The notes under the pieces: generated by a model
The model's database searches: none
What the model was told of the DNA's origin: nothing
The model's input: only the letters and a program-made list of their open reading frames with translations
Shown: one piece after another, positions 43,851-55,805 of the stretch
Position numbering within the stretch: position 1 is the stretch's first letter
How the letters are laid out: each line of letters opens with the position of its first letter
Position numbers and translations under genes: made by a program
Source: Balaenoptera acutorostrata
Lineage: Eukaryota > Chordata > Mammalia > Artiodactyla > Balaenopteridae
DNA length: 64,000 bases
Assembly (NCBI RefSeq): GCF_949987535.1
Contig: NC_080073.1
Coordinates: 29,508,116-29,572,115 of the forward strand
Direction of reading: 5' to 3'

Positions 43851-44939
43851 AATTCTTCCCAGTCCAGTTCACTGGTACCGATCCTAGTGGAAGGGTAAGT
43901 GTTTGACTGGCTTTACAACAAGTGACAGAGATAAAAGGCCAAAAAGGTGCCATTATACTGAGCAGATACTCTATGCAAATTCAAGGAATAAAAATAAAAT
44001 GTAGAAGAGATAAGAAGTCCTAGGGGTCCTGAAATCCCTGAAAGGAGAACAAAAATGAAGCGTGGCTGTTTTAACCAAAGTTGTAGAAACTTAATGACCA
44101 TTGGACTATTCTGGGCTTACAGAATATGTGAAATTGGATTCAAATTTCAGATGACTCATGTATTGCAGGCATTGCCCATAAATCCTGGCTTAACAGTGCT
44201 TGGTTTTCAGTGCTGATTCAGTCTTCCCCTCTCACTAAGAAGATGCCCTGCTCAGGCCTCTGATTTCCTTTTCTACCCTGGATCTCCTGCATTGTTCATT
44301 TATGACCTTGGTTTTATGAGTTTCACAGTATTTTGCTATCAGAGCTGTCATTGCATTCACTGCTGGGAGACAAAGGTGTAAAGGAGGCATAATAAGAGTA
44401 CTGGTGACCTCTGGGAATGAGTGTTCTTGGTGGTCAGCCTCACCAAGCTGTAGCCTGAATCTGTTGAGATTTGTCTCTCTCATTGGCATCTGTGTGAGTG
44501 GTAATGTTGATAAGGGTTGAATTAGTAGTAAGTCCTCCTAACCAGGCACATGCAATACTTAGTGAAAGAAGAATCTGTCAGAAAATGAAAACAAACATCA
44601 CATCTTCTTTACCTCTATTTCCAAAGGAAAACTCTATCCATAATAGTAAGAGGGTTTATTGGACAGTTATCTCTGAAATTGAAACAGATCATTGTAAACA
44701 GAGGATGAAAGATCGTTCTGGATTAGTAAGATAGCCACAGAAAAGTCATCTGAAGGTAATATGAAAACATAAATGGTTTTAGAGGACTAGTTAAAATGGA
44801 CATGCTTTTTAAGTCATCTATCACTTGCAAATAGCAAAATAGCTGATGTAGTTTACATTTCGTTGTGAGTCCTAAATGGTGCACTAGGGCAATAAACAAA
44901 TGTTACTGGGCTTTTTACAAATTCCATTTGAAATATGAT
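43851..44939. other. Intronic sequence, unassigned
   Basis: No exon or named repeat recognised. Confidence 0.5.
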
Positions 44940-45110
44940 AGTAGGAAGCAGTATAGTGAATATATTAGATCACGGATCTGAGATCAGACCAACAGAAATG
45001 TGACTCCCAGTGCAGCCATTTCTTATCTGTGTGACTTTAGGCAATTTAGTTATCTTCTCTGAGAATCAGCCTCCACTTGTGTAAAAGCAATGGGTTGAAT
45101 ACTATGGGAA
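44940..45110 (+). mobile_element. MIR SINE, sense
   Basis: 'aagcagtatagtgaatatat', 'tgcagccatttcttatctgt', 'gtgactttaggcaatttagt' and 'gagaatcagcctccacttgt' are MIR in order. Confidence 0.85.
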
Positions 45111-45496
45111 ACAGGTCACAGAATCCAAAGGGAAAGCTGAACAGTAGCAGGCCTCAGAAATAAATGAAATCAGGGCAGCTCTGGATATCTTGGTTGCAGA
45201 AATGACGGTCTCCTCAGGATAGTGCCATTGAAATGATGCAGCTCCAGCCGTGCATGTCCCTGTGTCACTCGGAACTGCGAAGAGTCAAATTCCCAGAGCA
45301 GACCCATCTGTTTGGCCTAGCCTTGGTCTCTTGCCTGGGGCAGGTGAGGTGTTTTGTTTGACTGCCTACCAGAACTATATGCTATGGGTAAGGGCAGGTA
45401 TCCTAACAGAATTTGGATGGGAATAGAAGCTTAGTTAGTAGATACCACAGATGTCTGCTCTGTGGGTTTGAGGATGAAAAGTTGAATCAGAGGTAC

Positions 45497-45538
<42 letters not shown>

Positions 45539-46359
45539 TGTGCATGCACGTGTGTGCGTGGGCATATTCACTCTATCAAAATTATCCTTCTCTACTTTCT
45601 GATCCAGGTGTAGAATTAGGATTTTTTTAAAAACCGAGTATACAGAATTTAGACAGATGACAGCTGTGCTTTATAGTTATCTGTTTCAGAAGCTGAACTA
45701 TGATTCCATGAGCCATTACTCCAAAGGTTGTTGGAATTCCTCTTTGAATTTTTAGGACACGAGAAAAAAGCCTCATAATTATTTTCCAAATCTCATGTAA
45801 CAGGAATAGAATTTCAGCCAACTCAGGTAGCAGAGTCTTTGGCATGTTGAGGTACTTTTTAGTACCATTGGGATGATCATTAGGATTATGTCTATATAAT
45901 TATATTTTTGTTTACTTATTTTCTAAAATGATATATATTAAAGTAGAAAACTCAAATTGAATTCCGAAATAAATCTATATTGATATTCATCTACTTATTC
46001 GAAGTTTCTTCCTAAGATTTACAAGATTCACAAATGTGATTTATGTATACACCATTATTCAGTAATAAAATTTTCCATCTGTAACTGCAGTGGCAGGGAG
46101 TTTAATTTACCTACCATTATGTGTTATTTTTAAAGTAGTCAAAATTAATTGATAAACTTAGTCAAACTCATAACCCAGAGACATTATTTCTTATATTCCT
46201 TCTTTATTGTAAGATGTGCCTCTTCATAGATGGTGATATTACAGAATATTCCTTCTCCCCTCACATTCACTGCTATCTTTCACAGGGTTAGTCTTGCTAG
46301 TTTTACTTCCTAAATTTCAAGAATCCATCTGTTTCTCTGATTTCTAATGCCAGCGCCTG
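45111..46359. other. Intronic sequence with a TG microsatellite
   Basis: Apart from the TG repeat at 45499-45560, no exon or named repeat was recognised. Confidence 0.5.
45499..45560. repeat. (TG)n microsatellite with CG/CA variants
   Basis: About 18 uninterrupted TG units, then 'cgcgtgtgcatgcacgtgtg'. The whole tract is almost strictly alternating pyrimidine-purine. Confidence 0.97.
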
Positions 46360-46545
46360 AACTCAAGCTACCAGCATTTCTCACCTGAACTATGTTATTA
46401 CATTCACTCTACCTTCTCTTCAGGCCATTCTCCATGTAGTAGTCAGAGAACACTTGACAAAACACAAATCTAATCACAGGATCCCTCACTTCATCCCCAT
46501 GAAAAATACTTTGACAGCTTCTTTTTGCACTCAGGACAAAGACTC
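46360..46545 (+). mobile_element. L2 LINE fragment, sense
   Basis: 'cttctcttcaggccattctc', 'aaatctaatcacaggatccc' and 'ttttgcactcaggacaaaga' are L2 landmarks. It is cut on the right by an L1. Confidence 0.75.
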
Positions 46546-46633
46546 ACTATTTATTTGTTTATTTAGAATATAGTAGATTCACAATGTTGTGTTAGTTTCT
46601 GGTATACAGCGAAGTGATTGTTATACATCTATA

Positions 46634-46654
46634 TATGTGTGTGTGTGTGTGTGT
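46634..46654. repeat. (TG)n microsatellite in L1 3' UTR
   Basis: About ten TG units inside the L1 3' UTR, at the position where other copies have 'tatatacatat'. The repeat probably grew from L1 sequence. Confidence 0.9.
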
Positions 46655-47031
46655 ATTCTTTTTCAGATCCTTTTCCATTATAGGTTATTGCAAGATATTG
46701 AATATAGTTCCCCGTGCTCTACAGTATGACCTTGTTGTTTATCTGTTTTTATATCTAGTAGTTTGTATCTGCTAATCCCAAACTCCTAATTTATCCCTGT
46801 TTCCCTTTCCCCTTTGGTAGCCGAAAGTTTGTTTTCTATGTCTGTGCATCTTTTTCTGTTTTGTAAATAAACTCATTTGTATAATTTTTAGATTCCACAT
46901 ATAAAGTGATATCATATGATATTTGTCTTTCTCTGTCTAACCTCACTTAGTATGATAATCTCTAGGTCCACCCATGTTACTGCAAATGGCATTATTTCAT
47001 TCTTTTTTTATGGCTGAGTAGTATTCTGTTC

Positions 47032-47058
47032 TCTGTGTGTGTGTGCGTGTGTGTGTAT

Positions 47059-47106
<48 letters not shown>

Positions 47107-47107
47107 C
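47032..47107. repeat. (TG)n-(TA)n compound microsatellite in L1
   Basis: TG units with one CG, then about 17 TA units, at the L1 position that reads 'ccattgtatatatgtgcc' in other copies such as near 1033. Confidence 0.95.
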
Positions 47108-47926
47108 TCACATCTTCTTTATCCATTCATCTGTTGATGGACATTTAGGTTGCTTCCATGTCTTCGCTACTGTAAATAGTGCTGCAGTGAATGTTGGGGT
47201 GCATGTATCTTTTTGAATTATAGTTTTCTCCAGATATATTCCTGGAGTGGGATTGCAGGATCATATGGTAACTCTATTTTTAGTTTTTAAAGGAACCTCC
47301 ATACTGTTCCCCATAGTGGCTGCACCAAGTTTACATTCCTAGCAACAGTGCAGGAGGGTTCCTGTTTCTCCACACCCTCTCCAGCATTTATTATTTGTAG
47401 ACTTTTTGATGATGGCCATTCTGACTGGTGTGAGGTTATACCTCATTATAGTTTTGATTTGCATTTTTCTAGTAACTAGCAATGATGAGAAGTTTTTCAT
47501 GTGCCTGTTAGCTTTCTGTGTGTCTTCTTTGGAGAAATGTCTATTTAGATCTTTTGCCCACTTTTTGATTGTGTTGTTTGTTTTTTTGATATTGAGCTAT
47601 ATGAGCTATTTGTATTTTTTGGAAATTAATCCCTTGTCGGTCACATTGTTTGCAAATATTTTCTCCCATTCTGTGGGTTGTCTTTTCGTTTTGTTTACGG
47701 TTTCCTTTACTGTGCAAAAGCTTTTACGTTTCATTAGGTCCCACTTGTTTATTTTTGTTTTTGTTTCTATTACTCTAGGAGATGGATTAAAAAAAGATTG
47801 CTGCAATTTACGTCAAAGAGTGTTCTACAGTACCTGGTCTTACATTTAGGTCTTTAAGCCATTTTGAGTTTATTTTTGTATATGGTGTTAGAGTATGTTC
47901 TAATTTCATTCTTTTACATGTATCAT

Positions 47927-49040
47927 CATGAACTTCTTGCACACAGGTCTGCATATCAGCTGTAGCTCTTCCACGCTTGGGTCTTTTCCACCTGTCTTCT
48001 TCTTCTCCTTGCCCAGGCTGAAGAAGCAAACACTGTGTGAATTGTGTTGCTCTTACGATAGAAGACAGGAGCTTAAGAGGCCAAGCTAGACCACATGCAC
48101 ATACTGAAAGCTTTTGCTCAGAAGGGCCATGTGTTATATCCACTCACGTTCTGTGGGCCAAAACAAGTCATGCGGCCATCCTGTTATCATTGGAGTAGAG
48201 AGAATGAATATTTGTAAATACTGCTATCTATCATAGATGGTAAATAAACTAGTCCAAGACTTTAAGACAAAAGAATATCTGCCCCTGATACTGACTCTAA
48301 AGACATGGATTTGTCAAACACAAAGAGTCCCTATAACATAGGAAATAGGTCTTAAATGATTTCTCCCAGGTAACCAGTGTTGAAGAGTTGATGTTTGCAA
48401 AATGAAAGGAGCTTTGGATTTGTGCTACAGATTCTGTGGAATATATCCATCCCTTCCCACCTACCCACCATGCCTAAAAAAAGTACCATGGGGAAAAAAA
48501 GAAACATCAGTCATGAGTGACATGTAACAAGTCTTTGTGGACTCCATTATTACTCACTATATAAAAAGAAGCTGTAAAATGGCATGTAAAGCTCGATTCT
48601 ATTGATTGCGAAGCATGTTGTCATTAGAAAATGACTCTGTTGATTAATTGGATGAAAATAAGACTAAAGTTAGTCACAGTTATGAAATTGGCTGAAAATG
48701 AGAAGTAATCAAACCTGACTTTTGCAAATGGCCTAATGACCTCTTCTACAAAAAGCTGAGATGGGTTGGTAAGAGGAGACCACACTTGGTAACCTTGGGG
48801 TTAATGTCACCAAATTAAAGCTTATTAACATTAGAAGAAAAAAGATGGCTTAGAAGTTTTCAGAATTTGAAAAGAGCAGTTTGTCCATGCAGGTGAGTGC
48901 CACTGGATGAAGAAATTTAAGAGTTTATCAACATCTTGGCCAGGACAATCAGCAGGGGATTTGGGCAGCTCTCTGAGATTTACCACGGGAAAAATAGCAA
49001 TCAAAAACAGAGCCTGAATAATATGTTTTCCCCATCCAGT
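47927..49040. other. Intronic sequence, unassigned
   Basis: No exon or named repeat recognised. Confidence 0.5.
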
Positions 49041-49044
49041 CTCA

Positions 49045-49110
49045 TTATCATAGAATGATAGAACTGGAAGAAACCTTGAGAGATGATCTCATCCAGAAGA
49101 GAAATGAAGG
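49045..49110 (+). mobile_element. Possible MIR3-type SINE fragment
   Basis: 'catagaatgatagaactgga' followed by 'agaaaccttgagagatgatc' resembles an old tRNA-derived SINE body. Very short. Confidence 0.4.
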
Positions 49111-49324
49111 TGAAAAGTATAAATGTAAGAAATAATGTGGACCTGCATTACTTAGAAGCAGCTAAAAACATTTTTGTGACTTTGATATAAAACATTTAAA
49201 AACGGGTCTTAGGGAAAATTTTATTTCTAATAACAAACATTCATTAACAGATATTTTTCTATAAACCTTTCATACTCAGAAATTAAAGAGCTACCACATA
49301 TTGAAAGCTGACTTATTTGGTTAA

Positions 49325-49475
49325 ATAGACTTTACATACATTGAGAAAGAAATCTTGCATTAGGGAAGTAACCTGCCCAAATTCACCCAGCTTGTAAGTA
49401 GTGGAGTCTCGATATGAATGAGGCAACTCCAATTGCAAAAATCGTTTCCTCAACCACTGGACCATATCATAGGTC
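49325..49475 (-). mobile_element. MIR SINE, antisense
   Basis: 'agtaacctgcccaaattcac', 'ccagcttgtaagtagtggag' and 'cctcaaccactggaccatat' are MIR antisense landmarks. Confidence 0.88.
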
Positions 49476-49529
49476 AGGAACAAGCCTTATTCTAGGTAAC
49501 CAGGCTAACCCAGTTTAGCCCTTTACTTA

Positions 49530-49531
<2 letters not shown>

Positions 49532-49561
<30 letters not shown>
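49532..49561. repeat. A30 homopolymer
   Basis: Thirty uninterrupted A. No recognisable retroelement body adjoins it on the left, so it may be the tail of an extremely truncated insertion or a slipped A tract. Confidence 0.97.
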
Positions 49562-49564
<3 letters not shown>

Positions 49565-50520
49565 GTGGGTTTCAATGGGTTTCTGTCTCTTGCTGTTTTG
49601 TTTTCCTTCCCCTGGTTTTATGGCCCATGATCTCAATAGGTAGGGAGAAAATAGCTTTGACAAATGTCCAAGGTCCACTAGAACTGCAAACCTTTTGGGG
49701 TGATGGGGAATAGGGAAGCAGCTCTTCCCCCTAATCCCTTGATACCCGTTGGGTCATCTTCATGATATCATCCTACCACAGAGCACTTTGACTTCTACCC
49801 TGAACTCAAAGATCAGAATTTGTTCAGCCCAATGAACATAATGTAGTTATTCCTTTTCCTCAAACTCTGAAAAATAATTGTAAATTAAATCACTGCTAAA
49901 TTTGATTTCCACAGTTGGGCTTACCATAGGGCAGAAAGGCTTACCCAGTTATATGATCTTAGGGAACTATTTCTTCCTTTTCACAAATTATTTTTAAGAA
50001 AACTTTTTAAAGCATATTTTCTCTTCTGAATTTACTTCCTTCATTATTTGGTTAATCACTTTCACATTTGGGGTCATGGTTAAGTACAGACATTATGTAT
50101 TATCACTGAAGCTCTGAAAGCTTCATGAGGCTCCTCAGATCAATATTGTGTTTGGCAATTCTTTTAGTAACTGTATTATACAATTACTTTATAATTAACA
50201 AGTGGCTGTGATGTGAAATGTTTGGATTAAGATAATAGAGAGTTTCAAATTACTTATTCACCACCTTAATTGAACCGATTTTTAAAAAAAAAGTGTAACT
50301 CTTGATATTGGTGGCTGTGAATATGGTTGGATAGCATAGGTGTGCTTATAGTTTGAGAATATACTTTGCGGCTCTTGTTTTGATCATTAGTGCCATGTAG
50401 CCATTGATCTGTATAGTAAAATTAACCTCAGTTTATAATATAATCTGATGACACCATATAGAATAGGCTTTATTTTTCATTTCTTACAAGTGGATACTGG
50501 ATGTATTGGTTATGAATAAA
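49562..50520. other. Intronic sequence, unassigned
   Basis: No exon or named repeat recognised. Confidence 0.5.
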
Positions 50521-50524
50521 ATGA

Positions 50525-51060
50525 GCAAAAGTTTAATGCTGTTCATTTTTTAAAATTCACAGAAGTATGAAAAAGAAAGTAAAAAAGGACTGATAATCCC
50601 ACATCCAGATATAATCCTTGTTAATCTTTTAAGATGTTTTCTTCTGATTTTCTCCTAAACAGTTTTAAGTAAAACTAGCATCATACTCTGCATATAATAT
50701 TATAACTATTACTTCATTTCTAATATCACAGGAGTTTTTCCTTGTTAAAACAGTGTTTGTTAACTTAATTATCATTGGCTCCATAATATTCCATTGATTG
50801 GATTTTCCATAATTGATTTATTTCATCTGATTTTGAATATTCAGTTTGTTTCTGAATTTTCACTATTACACATCATGCTGCAAACATTGTAAAGTTTATG
50901 TATCCATAAGCAGAGTAGGAAAACATTTTGCTGTTTGTTGCATATGTTAAATAGCAATAGTATTCCCAATCTATGCTAGTTTTATAAATGCAAATGGTGC
51001 CGTGTTAATTTGCATTTATTTGATTACAGCAATGTATTATGATTGAACATGTTTTATAAG
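50525..51060 (-). mobile_element. Ancient antisense L1M/HAL1-type 3' region
   Basis: 'ccacatccagatataatcct', 'ttcagtttgtttctgaattt' and 'tcactattacacatcatgct' have the wording of old antisense L1M 3' regions. Heavily diverged. Confidence 0.55.
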
Positions 51061-51067
51061 TTTAGTT

Positions 51068-51198
51068 CAATTTTACTGATGGAGAAATTGAGGCTCAGAT
51101 AGGCTAGGTGTTTTGATCAAAGTTACACCACCAAGGAAGAGAACCAAGAGTTGACCCCAAGTTTTTCTGATTCTACTGCCTATGTACTTAACCAAAAT
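51068..51198 (-). mobile_element. MIR SINE, antisense
   Basis: 'actgatggagaaattgaggc', 'gatcaaagttacaccaccaa' and 'tctgattctactgcctatgt' match MIR antisense. Confidence 0.85.
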
Positions 51199-51404
51199 TG
51201 TATAAATTTAGTTTTGTTGTTTTGTTTTCTCTTAGAAGCATTCCATTTTTCATAATATTTATGTATAGTGCCATCAAGTATTATGGATGTGTCACAATCA
51301 GTCTAAGTAGGAATGACTAAGCTCTGTCTGGTTTTTTCTCCTAAACTTTCACCTAGTGGACTTGTAAGGCCATCTTTATTTGGCCATTATTTATGTGACT
51401 GTTA

Positions 51405-51545
51405 CTTACTTTTTTATTGCAACTTTATTGACATATAACTCACATACCATACAGTTCCCCAATTTGAAGTGTGCAATTTAATGGTTTTTCTACATCACAG
51501 GGTTGTCGTCAGCTATCATGATCACAGACTGTTTTGTCACTGCCA
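51405..51545 (-). mobile_element. L1M 3' UTR fragment, antisense
   Basis: 'tttattgacatataactcac', 'ataccatacagttccccaat' and 'gtgtgcaatttaatggtttt' are the antisense L1M 3' end. Confidence 0.8.
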
Positions 51546-51564
51546 CTGGCAGTAACCTATCGGT

Positions 51565-51645
51565 CTGTTCCCTTGAAAGCGCCTAACAGTGTCTGATACA
51601 TAGTAGGTGCTGCATAAAGGTTTTCTAAATGATTAATTCAAAACC
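51565..51645 (+). mobile_element. L2/MIR 3' end fragment
   Basis: 'cgcctaacagtgtctgatac' then 'atagtaggtgctgcataaag' is the shared L2/MIR 3' terminus. Confidence 0.65.
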
Positions 51646-52189
51646 GTTTTTTGATGTGTGATATCATTGTGCTAGGTACTGGAGGAGTTGCCAAGAAATA
51701 AGATGCATAGCCTTCTTTCCAGAACTTGACAGGATCATTGGAGGGTTAAGACCTGAACCATGAGAAAAGTTACTTCAGGGCGAAGTATTTGATTAGATGT
51801 CAAATGAGGAGACCAGCCAATGATTTTTATTACAGACGCCACGGGAAGATAAGAGCATGCTGTGCTGTGTGAGGTCTTCCAGGACAGCTTCTTAGACACG
51901 GGGGCTGCGTTCTGGCTCAGTTCGTGGTGCCCCCAGACTGTCATTCCTCTGTGACCACTGAGATGCAACTACTTTTGTCCATCTTGTGAAGCCTTAGTAA
52001 TCTTTCCCAGGCCGCTTGGGTTAATAAGTAGGAAGGCTGTCGTTTTTGCTTTAGTCTTTTTATGTCCGAAGATCGAAGCTCTAACTGAGAGAAGAACAAA
52101 GTCCTGGGAAACCCACTGAGTTTAATACCTACTGTCACTATTTTCCTGCCTGCCCTGACTACTGGATCCAAAGAAGGCCATTTTTCACA
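51646..52189. other. Intronic sequence, unassigned
   Basis: No exon or named repeat recognised. Confidence 0.45.
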
Positions 52190-52415
52190 TTGCTGACAAC
52201 CTTGACTGGCTTGACTGCTTTTTCCTCTGAAATCTTATTACACTTCCACTCATTGAGCTCTCAATCATGTATCATCATAACATTTTTTAGCATCATTTAT
52301 GTGTATGCACCTTATCCAAGAAGTTCCTTGATGGCAAAGAGGCTACGTCTTAGATTTTCTTTGAATACTTTGCACCTACAAGTACTGTGTGTGTATGTAT
52401 GTAACATACAGCCAT
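52190..52415 (+). mobile_element. Possible L2 fragment
   Basis: 'agttccttgatggcaaagag' and 'gctacgtcttagattttctt' resemble an L2 3' region; the left half is unclear. Confidence 0.45.
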
Positions 52416-52559
52416 ATGAATGAGTGTGAGCAAAGCATATATTATCACTTCATTACCTTTCCAAAAGGGAAGAGCAGTGATTCCAAACTATTTCACTGCT
52501 TGGCATTTCTTCTTATTATGTATATGTGAAATCTTGATCTAAAATAACTGAGATGCCAG

Positions 52560-52735
52560 GAGGACTAAAAATCACCTGAAATGTTGGTTAAAATGCCCAT
52601 TCCTGGACTGTGCCCTGACTCTTCCACCCTGAGGATTCTGAATTAGAAAGGTGTGTGTAGGAACCAGGAATGGGAATTTAAAACAAACAAATCACCCTAG
52701 ATACTTGTGATGCACATCTGTGAACCAACTCTGAG
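52560..52735 (+). mobile_element. MER5A-like hAT element
   Basis: 'aaatcacctgaaatgttggt', 'tgcccattcctggactgtgc', 'gaggattctgaattagaaag' and 'agatacttgtgatgcacatc' follow the MER5A order. Confidence 0.8.
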
Positions 52736-53240
52736 AGGCATTGATGGGCTGGACACTCAAGGGTGACAGAAACAATGTGCAGAAGTTAATACTGATTGAG
52801 AGAGGTGAAAATGTAGGTTAGTTGGGATCTCTTAATTGAAAAGAAGTATCTATAGAAATGAATATTATAGGGTAGTATGACAATTCTGGAAGGCTGTAGC
52901 TTGAATTATTTAAATGTTTTGTTTATACATCTTTATATAACTCAAATAAATAGCAGCTGTCTACAACAAGTTATCAAAAAGCATTCAATGTGTATTGAAA
53001 TTGGGTTCCTTGTATTGTATTACTTTGTCATCCCCTGGGAAGGGTGATGAGAGATGGTTTCTCAGGGACCAGCCTATTTTCCAGAATGGATTGTTCTCAG
53101 ATGAGTGAGTCAGTTTTCTGCCCACTAATTCTAAAATTTGGCCTGTTAGTGCCTTTGACTCAGACTCAGCTTCAGTTCTGTTTCAGTTCAGCAAAGCTTG
53201 AATATTACCTGCTGTGTGCTAAGCCCTGTGCTCACTGTGA
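52736..53240. other. Intronic sequence, unassigned
   Basis: No exon or named repeat recognised. Confidence 0.45.
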
Positions 53241-53244
53241 TTTT

Positions 53245-53447
53245 TTTTAAGCCAGTGCTTGTATAGTACTTACTATGGGCCAGGTGCTGTGTTAGTGCTT
53301 TTTGTATATTTACTCACCTAAGTTTTACAAAAACCCTTTAAGTTGTTGTGACCATCTTACAAATAAGGGGCTAGATTGAGAGACGTTAAGTTCTTTGCCT
53401 GAGGTGGACCCTAACCTGAGCAGCCTGATCCTGACAACTCTAATCTT
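53245..53447 (-). mobile_element. MIR SINE, antisense, near full length
   Basis: 'gtacttactatgggccaggt', 'actcacctaagttttacaaa', 'catcttacaaataaggggct' and 'gttctttgcctgaggtggac' are MIR antisense landmarks. An L1 insertion abuts its right end. Confidence 0.85.
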
Positions 53448-54357
53448 TTTTTATTTTATTTTTAATTTTACTTTTTATTGACGTATAGTTGATTTACAGT
53501 GTTGTGTTAGTTTCTGGCATGCAGCAAAGTGATTCAGTCATATATGTATATTCTTTTTCATATTCTTTTATAGGTTATTACAAGATATTGAATATAGTTC
53601 CCTGTGCTATACAGGAGGACCTTGTTGTTTATCTATTTTATATATAGTAGTTTGTATCTGCTAATCCCGAACTCCGAATTTATGCCCCCCCCTTTCCCCT
53701 TTGTTAATCATGTTTGTTTGCCATGTCTGTGAGTCTGTTTCTGTTTTGTAAATAAGTTCACTTGTATAATTTTTAAGAGTCTCCATATAAGTGATATCAT
53801 GTGATATTTGTCTTTCTTTGATTTACTTCACTTAATGTGATAATCTCTAGGTCCATCCATGTTGCTGCAAATGGCATGATTTTGTTCTTTTCTATGGCTG
53901 AGTAATGTTCAACTGTATGTATATATACCACATCTTCTTTATCCATTCATCTGTCGATGGACATCTAAGTTGCTCCCATCTCTTGACTATTGTAAATAGT
54001 GCTGCTATGATCATTGGGGTTCATGTATCTTTTTGAATTAGAGTTTTCTCTGGATATATGTCCAGGAGTGAGATTGCGGGATAATATAGTAACTCTATTT
54101 TAGTTTTTAAGGAACCACCACACTGTTCTCCATAGTGGCTGTATCAATTTACATTCCCACCAGCAGTGCAAGAGGGTTCCCTTTTCTCCAAACCCTCTCC
54201 AACATTTATTATTTGTAGACTTTTTAATGATGGCGATTCTGATTGGTGTGAAGAGATACCTCACTGTAGTTTTGATTTGCATTTCTCTGATAATTAGGGA
54301 TGTTGAACATCTTTTCATGTGCCTATTGGCCATCTGTATGTCTTCTTTGGAGAAATG
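53448..54357 (-). mobile_element. 5'-truncated L1, antisense
   Basis: The minus-strand L1 3' UTR starts with a T/A-rich tail, then 'tttacagtgttgtgttagtt', and ORF2 C-terminal sequence follows to 'tcttctttggagaaatgctg'. Minus-strand translation at 54100-54333 reads ORF2 text with the cysteine knuckle ([18 protein letters not shown]). Here the second Cys is Phe. The TSD is unclear. Confidence 0.93.
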
Positions 54358-54624
54358 CTGGTGACTGTACTCTTAACCACAAGGTTATACTGGATGAACA
54401 GGAAGGCGTGGCTTCTATTCTCTTGGAACTTTCTTTGTAGAGCAGAATGCAATATTTTTCAGACTTTTTTTTTTTTTTTAAACCATAATTCAGTTTTGAT
54501 TTGCGCTCTTCAGGAGTAGGTTCCCAAGGAGATGGGAACCACATGATCCCTGGCTTCCCATTCAGCTTCCAAGGAACTCACACTGCCCACTGAACATGTT
54601 TGAACCTCTGGAACAGTGGTAGCC

Positions 54625-54805
54625 ACTAGAACTTGTTGTGATGATGGAAAAATATTATAAATCTGTTCTATCTTAATACAGTAGCCACAGATAGCTCCTG
54701 AGCACTTGAAATGTGGCTAGTATGATTGAGGTTCTTAACTTTTAACTTAATTTGAATTAATTTAAATAGCCACAGATCCTAATGGCTACTGTGTTAAACA
54801 GTGAA
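54625..54805. mobile_element. Nonautonomous DNA transposon (MER-type), family unassigned
   Basis: Ends 'cagtggtagccactagaact' and 'aatggctactgtgttaaaca' are near-inverted, and the middle has 'gagcacttgaaatgtggcta' and 'ttaatttaaatagccacaga'. This is a common old mammalian hAT-like repeat whose name I cannot give with certainty. Confidence 0.65.
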
Positions 54806-55082
54806 GCTCCAGATTAGTCTTCTCACAGTTGCTTTCATGGACCTGTTTCAGGCGTGCATTGAGGTCCTGCTTGCCAGGCTTTCAGCCAGCAGCCTCGTGA
54901 GTGGAGCATCACTACACCTCTTGCTAGGTGACACTTCAGCTTTGAAGGAGCTTCCTTTTGGGCTATAGAATTTTAATTCAAAAGGGTTTGAATAAAAATA
55001 TGCAGTGGACTGCAACCCCTTTAAAGGCAAGGACAGCACTTTATCAATTTTACGTGTTCAGAGCATATACTGTGCCCTGGAC

Positions 55083-55294
55083 CAGGAGTCAGCAAACATT
55101 CTTTGTAAAGGAACAGGTAATAAACACTTTCTGGACCACATAGTCTTTGCTGCAACTAGTCAGCTGTGTTGTAATGTAAAAGCTGCCATAAACAATAGGT
55201 AAATAAATGAACATGTCTGTGTTCCAGTGGAACTTTATTTACAAAAATAGATGTCAGGCTGGTTTGGCCCCTGAGCCATAGCTTGCTGACCTCA
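55083..55294 (+). mobile_element. hAT-like DNA transposon, complete
   Basis: Ends 'caggagtcagcaaacattct' and 'catagcttgctgacctc' are inverted repeats. The body has 'ctttgctgcaactagtcagc', 'aaagctgccataaacaatag' and 'gtggaactttatttacaaaa'. It is the same family as 12483-12681 and 56941-57158 and encodes nothing. Confidence 0.82.
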
Positions 55295-55339
55295 CGTTAG
55301 ACACATAGTTGTCTATTGTGAATGAGTGAATATGTTCAT

Positions 55340-55805
55340 TTATCATGTAATAAGTATTTAGTTCCTACTATGTGCCAGGGCCTCAGTATATAACAGTGAA
55401 TAGGCAGATAAGGGTCCTAGTTTTATTCTTCTGTGCAGAGGTTGACAGTGAAAGATTAAACCCGCAAACCATGAACAACATGGTGTTAGATTATGAATAG
55501 AACAAAACAGACTGCTTGAGGCTGGGTGGTCAGGGAAGTCTTTTCTTTGGAGGTGACCTGGAATCTAAGAACTGAATAACTTAGGACGGTGGCAGAGAAT
55601 TCCAGGTAGAGGGAAACAAGAACAAAGGTCCTAGGACAGAAACAAGCTTGCAGTCTCAAGAATGTTTAAAAAAAAAAAACAAAAAGAAAACCTGTGGGGA
55701 TGAAGCATGGCAAGGAAATGGGAAAGTCTTGAGAGCCTGGATCCAGATTAATCACACCTTCTAGGGACTTTATTTTAGTGGAGTAAGAAAGCTTTGGATT
55801 TAAAG
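55340..55805 (+). mobile_element. L2 LINE fragment, sense
   Basis: 'agttcctactatgtgccagg', 'ctgggtggtcagggaagtct', 'gcagagaattccaggtagag' and 'aagaacaaaggtcctaggac' are L2 landmarks in order. Confidence 0.9.

Larger units (their letters stand above)
46546..47926 (-). mobile_element. Long 5'-truncated L1, antisense
   Basis: About 1.4 kb of minus-strand L1: 3' UTR from 46550, then the C-terminal third of ORF2 up to about 47926. Minus-strand translation at 47606-47806 gives readable ORF2 text ([19 protein letters not shown]). It is interrupted by TG and TA microsatellites (46634-46654, 47032-47107). No certain TSD. Confidence 0.93.
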
